Source: Alphaproteobacteria bacterium
GTDB taxonomy: Bacteria; Pseudomonadota; Alphaproteobacteria; Rhodobacterales; Rhodobacteraceae
Reading direction: 5' to 3'
NCBI GenBank assembly: GCA_013151335.1
Contig: JAADIJ010000216.1
Coordinates: 1 to 38,743 of the forward strand
DNA: 38,743 nucleotides
Shown: positions 1 to 6,713 of the stretch, piece after piece
How the letters are laid out: each line of letters begins with the position of its first letter
How positions within the stretch are numbered: position 1 is the stretch's first letter
Made by a program: the position numbers and the translations under genes
The notes under the pieces: model-generated
What the model was told of the DNA's origin: nothing
What the model saw: the letters and a program-made list of their open reading frames with translations, nothing else
Databases searched by the model: none

Positions 1-89
1 GGCGGAGAGACAGGGATTCGAACCCTGGGAGCCCGCAAAGGCTCAACGGTTTTCGAGACCGCCCCATTCGACCACTCTGGCACCTCTCC
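1..89 (-). tRNA. tRNA-Ser (anticodon CGA)
   Basis: Read on the minus strand, the sequence folds as a class II tRNA. The acceptor arm is GGAGAGG pairing with TCTCTCC, followed by discriminator G and CC. The anticodon arm is CGGT-CTCGAAA-ACCG, giving anticodon CGA (reads UCG). There is a long variable arm (GAGCC/GGCTC-type pairing) and a T arm with GGTTCGAATCC. Serine identity rests on the anticodon and the long variable arm. The window begins inside the CCA end, so the final A is not visible. The DNA downstream of its 5' end holds mobile-element debris, as is common beside tRNA genes. Confidence 0.96.
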
Positions 90-280
90 GCATGTTCGAT
101 AAAGAACGTTCGCGTGTTTAGTCGCGAGTTTTGGAAACTACAATAGGATAACTTGTCAATGAGCGTCTAAAACTGACCCACCCTTGAGGGGCAAAGCCAT
201 TAGGCGGGATGCCCTCATATAGCGAGCTGGTCAAGTCCGAAATCTGCTATAAATTGGGTCTGTAAGATTGCGGTTTAGTT
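90..280. other. Non-coding stretch between tRNA-Ser and IS256 remnant
   Basis: I see no credible gene here. It should contain the tRNA-Ser promoter (reading leftward) and possibly the outer end of the decayed IS256-family element whose transposase tail stops at 281. The stretch around 245-270 contains TGTAAGATTG-like bases of the kind seen in terminal repeats of that family, but without the partner end this cannot be confirmed. Confidence 0.4.
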
Positions 281-502
281 TCAGATTGTGATTATGTTTT
301 TATTTTCCATTTTTGCTTCTCGTTCTGCCTTCCACTCTTTGAATTCCGCCATGTCGAAGTACCGCCTGTTTTGCCAATCCTCGTTGATCTCTGTCAGGAC
401 TGCGCCCACTATTCACAGGGCTGATGGCTCTCCGGGGAAAATGCTGATCACCCACTCCCTGCGCCGGACTTCCCGAATGAGACGTTCCTGCATGTTGCTG
501 GT
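281..502 (-). pseudogene. IS256-family transposase, C-terminal remnant
   Basis: The minus-strand frame ending in TGA at 283-281 reads TSNMQERLIREVRRR, then VISIFPGEPSAL, a stop, IVGAVLTEINEDWQNRRYFDM and a charged tail. This is the conserved C-terminal end of Mutator/IS256-type transposases, where the usual text is TSN-x-x-ER-L-x-RE-x-x-RR-x-x-V-x-x-IFPN, then a leucine-rich V-x-A-V-L-x-E-x-x-x-x-W segment. An in-frame TGA at 415-413 interrupts it where arginine is usual (CGA to TGA), and another TGA lies at 505-503, at or just beyond the break. The N-terminal three quarters, including the DDE catalytic residues, are absent. It is therefore a dead fragment. Confidence 0.75.
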
Positions 503-521
503 TCACCGCCTGCCGATTTCA

Positions 522-743
522 CCGGATGTGGCCGTCATCGTGTGCCAAAGGCAAGGCTTGCAAGGGTTCAACCGTTCCTCGCCGGTCACCGGCCCGACAT
601 TTGTTGATGCGACCGAAGGCGGCAAGCGCCTGCGCCGCGGCGCGCGCCTGTGGTCAATTGCGACGGCGGTGTTCAAATCGGAAACCTATCGGTTTTTACG
701 CCTGCCGAGGATCACCGATGAGGATGTTGCAGCCGGGGCGAGC
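522..743 (+). pseudogene. Phage terminase large subunit (GpA-like) remnant
   Basis: The plus-strand frame contains TGPTFVDATEGGKRLRRGARLW-type text, then TAVFKSETYRFLRLPRITDED. Both segments resemble the nuclease-side region of GpA-family terminase large subunits (a GP-x-VD-x-T-x-GG segment, a gr-x-LW-x-v segment, then F/A-K-x-E-x-YR-x-LR and a proline/TDE stretch). No start, ATPase domain or downstream part is present. The fragment begins where the IS256 remnant ends and stops being family-like near 743. Identification is from memory of the family and has not been checked by search. The open frame starting at 288 runs into it only because the antisense of the transposase tail happens to be open. 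Confidence 0.5.
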
Positions 744-898
744 CCAACTTGGGAACTTTGTGGATCGCGATGGGGGCCAATACTGCCGCAATGATCCCAA
801 ACACCAGTGAGGCTTGGGAATATCTCCATCCGGCTGAGGCTGCGAGAAACATAGTGAGAAACACAATCGCGGCGATTGAAACAGCATATTTTGTTCAT
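712..898 (-). pseudogene. Small two-helix membrane ORF with a 1-base frameshift
   Basis: An ATG at 898-896 begins MNK. If one A of the following AAAA run is removed, it continues YAVSIAAIVFLTMFLAAS, then a loop, then SLVFGIIAAVLAPIAIHKV, to a stop at 714-712 (61 residues). Both stretches are convincing transmembrane helices, unlike the other frames here, so the helix-coding frame is probably the real one. As read, the ATG frame shifts after three codons and gives a non-membrane peptide. The last 10 or so residues overlap the end of the terminase-like fragment, so the true gene may have been truncated there. I do not recognise the family. It could be a chance ORF. Confidence 0.35.
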
Positions 899-979
899 CG
901 TTTCCCGTCCGAGTTTCTGAAACCGCTAACATACGAATAGCTAACGACCGTGGCCCGGTCAACACGCGCGATGCCTCGC

Positions 980-1016
980 AAAATAAGGGCGGCAGGTCAG
1001 TGTTTGACCCGCCGCC
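980..1016 (-). terminator. Rho-independent terminator of the YcbB-like gene
   Basis: On the minus strand a 12-bp stem (GGCGGCGGGTCA with TGACCTGCCGCC, one G-U pair) closes a 5-base loop and is followed by CTTATTTT. It sits just 11 bases after the stop of the L,D-transpeptidase gene. The plus-strand side is also followed by a T-rich stretch, so it could work in both directions. Confidence 0.85.
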
Positions 1017-1026
1017 TTTGTTATTT

Positions 1027-2709
1027 TTAGCTCTGCACTCCGCGCAGAACAACGCCCGCTTTGGCCAATGCGTTGAACACTTTGCGATCAACCTTGTAGC
1101 TGTCGGCGCGGTAGTTGGGGCGACCATCGGCAGAAACCCAAACGGTGCGGTAGACCAGATAGATCGGCACGGGCTCTTTCAGCTTGACCGTGGTCTCGAC
1201 GCCGGTTGCGACCAGATCGTCAAAGAAGCTTTTGGAGTCCGCCATCTGCTTGCCCAGCAACGTATAGGCCAACTCATCGGGTTTTTGCACCCGCACACAG
1301 CCATGGCTGAAGGTCCGGATATCCTTGCCAAACAACGAGCGCGACGGGGTGTCGTGCAGATAGATCGCGTGTTTGTTGGGGAACATGAACTTCACCTTGC
1401 CGAGCGCATTTCTGCCTGACGGAGGTTGGCGCAGGCTGAACGGAAAGTTGTCCTTGGAGTATTGTTTGAAATCAATCCCGGCTGGATTGATCACGCTACC
1501 GCTGGCATCGGTCATCACCAGATCCTGACGGGTCAGCGCATCGCTGTTTTGCTTGAGCAGCGGCAGATACTCGGTGCCAGCGATCGAGGCGGGCACATAC
1601 CAGGACGGATTGACCACCAGATGGGTCATCTTTTTCTCAAACTCCGGCGTGCGCCAGCGGCCAGCCTTGCCAACCACTACGCGGGTGGTCAGGGTCGGTT
1701 TGCCATTGTCGATCACATAGGCCATGAACGCGGCCTCGTTGACCAGAATGTGGCGTTTGCCGAGCGGTTTGTTAAGCCAACGCATCCGCTCCAGCCCGAT
1801 CACGACTTGCATCAGGCGGGTCTCGGGTGAGGTGTTCATGGCGGAGATGGTTTGCGCGCCAGCAACTCCATCCGCATTGAGGCCACTGTCCTGTTGGAAA
1901 ATCTGCACGGCGCGCTCAAGACCCGTGTCATATTTCGGCGAGGTGCCAATACGCTTATAGCCAAGCGCCGTCAGACGTTTGCGCAGCGCAACGACTTGCT
2001 TGCCGCTTTGACCGGGCTTGAGCTTTTTGGCCTTGACGGTCGCACCCCAGCCACCACGGCTGATAATGCGCTCGATACGGACTTTTTCTTTCAGCAAACG
2101 GTTATAGCCGGGATCGGTCGGCGGCAGCGATTTGAAGAACGCGACAGGCGAGCTTTTGGCAAAATTTTGCAGCGTTTTCAGCCGGTCACGTCTTGGTGGA
2201 CGCAAGGTCATGTTCTTGTCGATGCGTTTTGGCTCCAACACGCCGGACTGGATATCGCGGGCATATTGCAGGAATTTCCGCGTGGTTTGCACCTCAAGCA
2301 CACCTCTGGCCTTGGCCGATTTGAACCCAGAGAAATCCTTATTGACCTGTGACGCATCATAGCGGCCGGTCGGCAGACCGTGGCTGGGCGCGCGTCTCAG
2401 GGCCTCCAACAGCGCGCGACGGCGTTGACGGTCGGCGCCGCTGGTCCAGATCGGTTTGTAATCCCGCGCCTTGTAAAACGCGGCAATCGCCTTGTCTTTG
2501 GAGGCGGCTTGGGCAACCGCCAGCTTGAACGCAGTGCTTTGGGCGTGAGACGGAAAGGCCAGCAACACGGTCGAGACCAGCATAACCAGTGCCGACAGCG
2601 CCCACATGAGCCGCCGCTGGTTGGACACGGGGTTGAGTGAAACGGCGCGCGCTCGACGCCGGTGGAATGTTTGCACCCCTTGATCGGGTGTAGCTGCTAA
2701 TCGGAGCAT
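1027..2709 (-). CDS. L,D-transpeptidase, YcbB/LdtD-like, with peptidoglycan-binding domain
   Basis: Predicted periplasmic L,D-transpeptidase that makes 3-3 cross-links in peptidoglycan or attaches proteins to it. The 560-residue product has a basic N-terminus, a hydrophobic signal/anchor at about 35-55, a YcbB-type N-terminal domain (about 60-220), a peptidoglycan-binding domain (about 230-292, KPGQSGKQVVALRKRL and GVAGAQT), and a YkuD catalytic domain (about 318-490). The catalytic motif SHGCVRVQ places the active cysteine at residue 471, and the family order and length fit YcbB. The start at 2709 is supported by GAGG six bases upstream; a later ATG at about residue 35 would begin directly at the signal segment. 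A strong terminator follows. A second, smaller YkuD gene lies 1.1 kb upstream. Confidence 0.92.
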   Translation of the reverse strand: MLRLAATPDQGVQTFHRRRARAVSLNPVSNQRRLMWALSALVMLVSTVLLAFPSHAQSTAFKLAVAQAASKDKAIAAFYKARDYKPIWTSGADRQRRRALLEALRRAPSHGLPTGRYDASQVNKDFSGFKSAKARGVLEVQTTRKFLQYARDIQSGVLEPKRIDKNMTLRPPRRDRLKTLQNFAKSSPVAFFKSLPPTDPGYNRLLKEKVRIERIISRGGWGATVKAKKLKPGQSGKQVVALRKRLTALGYKRIGTSPKYDTGLERAVQIFQQDSGLNADGVAGAQTISAMNTSPETRLMQVVIGLERMRWLNKPLGKRHILVNEAAFMAYVIDNGKPTLTTRVVVGKAGRWRTPEFEKKMTHLVVNPSWYVPASIAGTEYLPLLKQNSDALTRQDLVMTDASGSVINPAGIDFKQYSKDNFPFSLRQPPSGRNALGKVKFMFPNKHAIYLHDTPSRSLFGKDIRTFSHGCVRVQKPDELAYTLLGKQMADSKSFFDDLVATGVETTVKLKEPVPIYLVYRTVWVSADGRPNYRADSYKVDRKVFNALAKAGVVLRGVQS

Positions 2710-2765
2710 TTTTTACCTCATATAAAACGATAATATTACCCAGCCCCATGGCCGGAGCGAGCTTA

Positions 2766-3122
2766 TCAAGCCCTTGGAGGCCTTAAAATCTCGGAGCGCA
2801 GCAAACTGAGCGCGCGTGCCTTCAAATATATCGAAGGCAGACCCTTTTTCGTCAGGTCTACCGGCCCGGCAAGTGCCGCCAATATCGCGCACGTGCTGCA
2901 CGAATGTTCAACTTGTTCAAATTGCGCCGTGCATTTATCTGATTGATCGCAACCGGCAACCAAAGCCGTTGCGCGACCTTGCAAGATGGCAGAGATGTTG
3001 CTCAGGTCCATTTCATGCGGAGTTTCGTGGGATGAAAACACCATCGAGACGCCTGCCACAGTTGGCCGGGACATCACAGAGGTCAACCCAATCAGAACAA
3101 AGACAAACAACACGTATTTCAT
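2766..3122 (-). CDS. Small secreted protein of unknown function, Cys-containing
   Basis: The 118-residue product starts with a clear signal-peptide-like stretch (MKYVLFVFVLIGLTSVMS, then a polar region). The mature part contains four cysteines in two groups (C-x6-C around the middle, then C-x2-C as CSTC), which could bind metal or form disulfides in the periplasm. I do not recognise the family. It is encoded in the same direction as the YcbB-like gene 56 bases downstream and the cytochrome gene upstream, suggesting an envelope role. No strong ribosome-binding site is visible, so the start is uncertain. Confidence 0.6.
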   Translation of the reverse strand: MKYVLFVFVLIGLTSVMSRPTVAGVSMVFSSHETPHEMDLSNISAILQGRATALVAGCDQSDKCTAQFEQVEHSCSTCAILAALAGPVDLTKKGLPSIYLKARALSLLRSEILRPPRA

Positions 3123-3235
3123 GGGCTAAACTTTAATTGCGATCAAAAAAACTTCCTAGTCACATTCCAACGATACGTCACAATAAACTCTATCTGGTAC
3201 AAATATGTTCTTCACGCGCTAAAAGCGGTTGATCC

Positions 3236-3254
3236 GGCGCGAATTTTCGCGCGC
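3236..3254 (-). terminator. Possible terminator after the cytochrome gene
   Basis: A GC-rich inverted repeat (GCGCGAA with TTCGCGC around TT) lies about 30 bases beyond the cytochrome c stop. It lacks a clean T-run, so the assignment is weak. Confidence 0.3.
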
Positions 3255-3284
3255 AGATCAGAGCCGCAGTCAGGCATATGCCCG

Positions 3285-3743
3285 CTAATTGATCCCGTTG
3301 GTCCGTTGCAAAACCCGAATATAGGCCACCAAATTAGTAATATCCGCCTTGGTCAGGCCCTTTTGCGGCGGCATATTGCCAAACGGCCAGTGATGGGATC
3401 TTACACCGTTTTGCGCGGCATTCAGAAAGGCAAAATCGCCGTGGTGGCTTGGCTCGTAGATGATGTAAACTAGCGGGGGGGCCATGCCGAATATGCCCGC
3501 TCCGTTGATACCGTGACAGGCCGCACAGACCGCCTCGAACGCGGTTTTGCCGAGCTTTTCTTTTGGGGTAAAAGACGCGGGCAGCTTGATCTTGAGGATA
3601 GGATCGCCCTCCTCAAGTCCAGTCATATCCGGCAAGGTTGACGTGTGGCCTTTCCGCTTGGGAGGGTCCATCGTGTTCACGTATATCGCCCCGGTTCCGA
3701 CCACCAAAAACAAGATGACGGCCAAAAGCTGAAGTTTACTCAT
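3285..3743 (-). CDS. Membrane-anchored mono-heme cytochrome c
   Basis: Predicted c-type cytochrome on the periplasmic face of the inner membrane. The 152-residue product has an N-terminal hydrophobic anchor (about 5-22), a heme attachment site CAACH at 73-77, and a likely axial methionine at 124 in GNMPPQ. The text after the anchor (DPPKRKGH) and the C-terminal helix (TKADITNLVAYIRVLQ) match class I cytochrome c folds. A purine-rich GGAAAGAA stretch precedes the ATG. It lies 57 bases downstream of the small Tat-exported YkuD gene on the same strand, so the two may be co-transcribed. The electron partner is not evident; the nearby YVTN propeller gene is divergent and could belong to the same process. 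Confidence 0.88.
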   Translation of the reverse strand: MSKLQLLAVILFLVVGTGAIYVNTMDPPKRKGHTSTLPDMTGLEEGDPILKIKLPASFTPKEKLGKTAFEAVCAACHGINGAGIFGMAPPLVYIIYEPSHHGDFAFLNAAQNGVRSHHWPFGNMPPQKGLTKADITNLVAYIRVLQRTNGIN

Positions 3744-3800
3744 TTATGTGTTCTTTCCATTGGTGTTTTTCTTTTGAGACAATCCTCGGACACCGAACAC

Positions 3801-4388
3801 TTATAGCAAAATGACCTGCGTCCCGATTTTTGTAAGACCATAAAGATCGGCAATCTGCTCGTTATAAAGCCCGATACAGCCGTTGGACGAACGCCGCCCG
3901 ATCTTGCGCGTGTCATTGGTGCCATGAATACGGTAATATGTCCATGACAGATAAAGGGCGTGTGTGCCCAAGGGGTTATCGGGGCCGGGGCCTACATAGT
4001 CGGGCCATTCGGGATTGCGGCGTTTCATCGCGGCAGTGGGTCGCCAAGACGGGCCGATCACCTTGCGCACGATGCGGGTGCGGCCACGTTTCGTCAGCTG
4101 CTCGGTCAGCGGAATGCTGGTGGGATAAAGCCGTGTGGTCTTGCCATCTTCGGACCAGAACATCAGGCTGCGCGATTCGATATCAGCCAGAATTGCGCCA
4201 TTTTTCAAGTTATCGAAATGATCTTGCCAGCGCCGCAGCGTGAAAGAAGAGATATTGCGCTTGGCGGTCACGACAGTCACCGGCTTTTCTTGGGTGGCTC
4301 CAAGCGCAAGGGCGGGGGCGGCAATGAGGGCGGCGCTGCCCGTAAGCAGGGTTCGCCGGGTTAGTTTGCTTGATAAGATGCGGGTCAT
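3801..4388 (-). CDS. Small L,D-transpeptidase (ErfK/YbiS-type), Tat-exported
   Basis: Predicted periplasmic YkuD-domain L,D-transpeptidase of 195 residues. The N-terminus holds a twin-arginine type signal (LTRRTLLTGSAALIAAPALALGA, RR at 11-12). The YkuD domain covers about 60-195. Catalytic motifs are HGTN at 155-158 and SSNGC-I at 167-172, giving Cys171; IGRRSSNGC replaces the commoner SHGC form, as is normal for ErfK-type enzymes. It reads divergently from the beta-propeller gene, and the cytochrome c gene lies downstream. Many alphaproteobacteria carry several such enzymes. Whether this one cross-links peptidoglycan or anchors a protein cannot be told. Confidence 0.9.
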   Translation of the reverse strand: MTRILSSKLTRRTLLTGSAALIAAPALALGATQEKPVTVVTAKRNISSFTLRRWQDHFDNLKNGAILADIESRSLMFWSEDGKTTRLYPTSIPLTEQLTKRGRTRIVRKVIGPSWRPTAAMKRRNPEWPDYVGPGPDNPLGTHALYLSWTYYRIHGTNDTRKIGRRSSNGCIGLYNEQIADLYGLTKIGTQVILL

Positions 4389-4439
4389 GATTTTTCCGTT
4401 CCGTAATATGCATTTGGCGGCAGATTCTAGTGTTATGTT

Positions 4440-4454
4440 GGGGGTTCCACCCCC
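4440..4454. promoter_or_regulatory. G5/C5 hairpin in the divergent promoter region
   Basis: The intergenic region 4389-4585 between the YkuD gene and the beta-propeller gene contains a perfect GGGGG-TTCCA-CCCCC inverted repeat. A second imperfect dyad lies around 4519-4537 (GGTTCCA with TGGAAACC). The two share the TTCCA/TGGAA core, which suggests a binding site or mRNA leader structure. The role is unknown. Confidence 0.35.
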
Positions 4455-4585
4455 CGGAGGGTCAAGATTTATTCCGGTGTTGTTCAGGTCACAGATTCGT
4501 GAATAGGAAACCCTTGAGGTTCCAGTGGTGGAAACCCCATCTGTGGTCGGTAATCAAAGTATTAACCCTGGAAAGGAAGACTATA

Positions 4586-5563
4586 ATGCGTGTTGGACGC
4601 CTCTTTATCGGCTCGGTACTGGCAACATTCGCCGTGACCACACTGATGTCCTCGGCTGCGTTGGCAGAAATTTACATCCCTGAAGGCAAGGCCGGGACGG
4701 CGCTGCGGCTGACCTCTGAGTTTGAGCCTGCTGGCCGAATCAAAGGGCTTGGCAACGTTCACGGCCTGGATGTGGCGCTAAGCCGTGATCTGCTGATCAG
4801 CGCTTCGCTCATGCCGGTCGCGCGCGATGGTGCAAAAAAGGACGGTCAGATCAGCCTGATTGATTTGAAAACCGGCAAGATCATCCGCCGGATCGAGGTT
4901 CCGGGCGTCGTTCATCACGTCACCGTCGGGGCCAATGACCGCTATGTTTTGCTCACCCATCCAAAACTAAAAGCGGTCTCGATCCTTGATTTGGAAACCA
5001 ACAAAATCACGGCGACCATCAAGACCGGCCCCAATCCCAACTACGCGGTTTATGATCCAAAAACCAAATCGTTCTTTGTCAGCGTCGAGGGCAAGTCGAC
5101 CATCGACCAGATTGACCCGACCAAAGGCGAAATCGTGAACATCTACAAAACCCCTGCCGGGGCCGAGCATCTGGCGATTGACGTGGCCGGTCGGCGCTTG
5201 TTTGCAGCAGAGGTCGATGCGGGCGTGCTTTCGGTGATGAACCTTGACACCGGCGCAATCGAGGACACCTACCAAATCGGTGGCAAGCTGCACGGGGTCG
5301 CTTATGATGCGACGCGGGATGCGGTTTATGTCAGTGCGCGCGAGAACGGCAAAATCGCATGGATTGATCTTGCGACCAAGAAAATGAGCGTCGAGAAAGT
5401 CGGCCCCGGACCCTATCACATGGCGCTAGACGGCAACCGTTTGGTGGTCAGCAGCGCAAAAAATAACGTGGTTTGGGTCGTCGACGTAACCACGCGCAAG
5501 ATCGTTAAAACCATCCCGACCAGCGCACGCGCACACCAGATGGCCGTCATCCCGAACAGCTAA
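4586..5563 (+). CDS. Secreted YVTN-type beta-propeller protein
   Basis: The 325-residue product has a signal peptide (MRVGRLFIGSVLATFAVTT, cleavage after ALAE-like text near 29). Repeats of about 40 residues follow, such as SILDLETNKITATIKTG, SVMNLDTGAIEDTYQIG and WVVDVTTRKIVKTIPTS. These are typical YVTN/Lactonase-like blades, so the protein should be a six- or seven-bladed periplasmic propeller. The ATG at 4586 is chosen because AAGGAAG lies just upstream and the signal peptide begins there; the open frame extends further upstream without such features. Its function is unknown. Such proteins often accompany cytochromes or metal and cofactor handling. It is followed directly by its own terminator. 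Confidence 0.85.
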   Translation: MRVGRLFIGSVLATFAVTTLMSSAALAEIYIPEGKAGTALRLTSEFEPAGRIKGLGNVHGLDVALSRDLLISASLMPVARDGAKKDGQISLIDLKTGKIIRRIEVPGVVHHVTVGANDRYVLLTHPKLKAVSILDLETNKITATIKTGPNPNYAVYDPKTKSFFVSVEGKSTIDQIDPTKGEIVNIYKTPAGAEHLAIDVAGRRLFAAEVDAGVLSVMNLDTGAIEDTYQIGGKLHGVAYDATRDAVYVSARENGKIAWIDLATKKMSVEKVGPGPYHMALDGNRLVVSSAKNNVVWVVDVTTRKIVKTIPTSARAHQMAVIPNS

Positions 5564-5572
5564 GAAGACACC

Positions 5573-5611
5573 ACCCGCCGGGCGCTGAGAGAGGCGTCCG
5601 GCGGGTGTTTT
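5573..5611 (+). terminator. Rho-independent terminator after the beta-propeller gene
   Basis: ACCCGCCGG pairs perfectly with CCGGCGGGT across a 16-base loop and is followed by GTTTT. It begins 9 bases after the stop codon. It separates the propeller gene from the small Cys-Cys protein gene. Confidence 0.85.
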
Positions 5612-5647
5612 AGTCAACGACAGAATTGAATATTAAGGAGATAGATC

Positions 5648-5956
5648 ATGCAATGGGCAGCAGATAACTGGATTTTCCTTTTGCTTATCGGCGGCATGCT
5701 TGGCATGCATTTTTTCGGCCATCGCGGCCACGGCGCGCACAAGGTTCAGGCCGAAGGCGACGATGGCTCGGATGCGGGTGAAAATATTGGCGGCACTGGC
5801 GGCGGCGGCGGATGTTGTGGCGGCAAAAGCCACGGCAAAGCAAGCACGAGCGGCAGTGGCGGTGGTGGATGTTGCGGTGGCAAATCCAAAGAGGCAGCGC
5901 CGACGGAAGAGGACGACGTTCCGATGATCGTCAAACGCGAGACTCCGCTGGCTTAA
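5648..5956 (+). CDS. Small membrane protein with duplicated GGCCGGKS motif
   Basis: The 102-residue product has an N-terminal membrane helix (about 8-23) followed by a His-rich HFFGHRGHGAHK segment, resembling the short DUF2933-type proteins. It then has an acidic linker and two near-identical motifs, GGGGGCCGGKS (51-61) and GGGGCCGGKS (71-80), with paired cysteines at 56-57 and 75-76. The tail is acidic. The vicinal cysteine pairs with flanking glycines suggest metal or cofactor binding (inference). The start has GGAG seven bases upstream. The SAM methyltransferase follows after 65 bases on the same strand. The repeat is also visible at DNA level. No function is known to me. Confidence 0.8.
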   Translation: MQWAADNWIFLLLIGGMLGMHFFGHRGHGAHKVQAEGDDGSDAGENIGGTGGGGGCCGGKSHGKASTSGSGGGGCCGGKSKEAAPTEEDDVPMIVKRETPLA

Positions 5957-6021
5957 GCCGGTATTTGCGCCTTAGCGGCAGACGGTGTAACTTGGCCGCG
6001 CGCATCTAAGGAGAGCCGGAA

Positions 6022-6696
6022 ATGGCCCTGTCCGTTGATCAGTTTCAAGCCCTCTACGAGCGGCTCTCGCACGGCTATGACCGCAAGGCGCGGCTGTTCT
6101 CGATGATCGGATTTGACGAGGTCCGGCAAAAACGCCAGGCGGTTGCAGAGCTGCGTCTGAGACCCGGCGACACCGTGGTCGATATCGGCTGCGGCACCGG
6201 CGTGAATTTCGAGCTGCTGCTTGAAGAGGTCGGCGAGAGCGGGCGAATAATTGGCGTCGATCTCACCCAAGGCATGCTTGCACAGGCCGGCGCGCGCATC
6301 AGGGAAAACGGCTGGAACAACGTCGAACTGGTCCAGTCGGACGCGGCTGAGTACGCCTTCCCGCCCGATGTGGACGCGGTTCTGTCCACCTACGCGCTGA
6401 CCTTCGTGCCGGGGTTTGCCTCTGTGATCGAGAGCGCGCTTATCGCTCTTGGCAGCGGTCAAAGGTTCGCGGTTCTGGACATGAAGAAATCGCAAAAATG
6501 GCCCGGTTGGGTGGTCAACCTGATGCTTAAAAGCGTGAGCGGGTTTGGCATCACCCATGATTTATCCGAGCGAAAACCTTGGGAGGTTATGGAAAAACAT
6601 GCAGCCTCAGTAACCATGACCGAATATTTCGGCGGCTTTGCCTATCTGGCGATTGCGCAGAAAGGCGCCGAGAAGGGCCGAGACCCGACTATGTGA
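6022..6696 (+). CDS. Class I SAM-dependent methyltransferase
   Basis: The 224-residue product carries the class I fold signature VVDIGCGTGVNFE (motif I, about 53-65), an acidic end of strand 2 (IIGVDLTQGML), and motif III/IV-like segments (DAVLSTYALTFVPG). The substrate is not determined. The family resembles UbiE/PmtA/BtaB-type methyltransferases acting on quinones or lipids, and the C-terminal hydrophobic GWVVNLMLKSVSGFG would fit membrane contact. AAGGAGAG precedes the ATG. It lies downstream of the small Cys-Cys protein, so the two may form one transcript. It converges on the rhomboid-like gene, with a 9-bp inverted repeat spanning its end. Confidence 0.85.
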   Translation: MALSVDQFQALYERLSHGYDRKARLFSMIGFDEVRQKRQAVAELRLRPGDTVVDIGCGTGVNFELLLEEVGESGRIIGVDLTQGMLAQAGARIRENGWNNVELVQSDAAEYAFPPDVDAVLSTYALTFVPGFASVIESALIALGSGQRFAVLDMKKSQKWPGWVVNLMLKSVSGFGITHDLSERKPWEVMEKHAASVTMTEYFGGFAYLAIAQKGAEKGRDPTM

Positions 6697-6711
6697 GGTG
6701 CATCTCGGCCC
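6675..6711. terminator. Inverted repeat at convergent gene ends
   Basis: GGGCCGAGA (6675-6683) is repeated as TCTCGGCCC (6703-6711), a perfect 9-bp stem bracketing the methyltransferase stop codon, between two convergent genes. This position fits a bidirectional terminator, although there is no strong T-run on either side. Confidence 0.5.
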
Positions 6712-6713
6712 GG

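Noticed and set aside
288-794. 168-residue plus-strand open frame across the left edge as one gene
   Set aside because: Its first half is antisense to the IS256 transposase tail and only the second half (522-743) resembles a protein family. The open frame is a chance fusion of debris.
696-1127. 143-residue minus-strand open frame near the YcbB-like gene
   Set aside because: It overlaps the terminator and the end of the L,D-transpeptidase gene in another frame and shows no protein-like text.
5746-5934. 62-residue minus-strand open frame opposite the Cys-Cys protein
   Set aside because: Proline-rich composition arises from reading the Gly-rich repeats antisense; no ribosome site or homologous motif.
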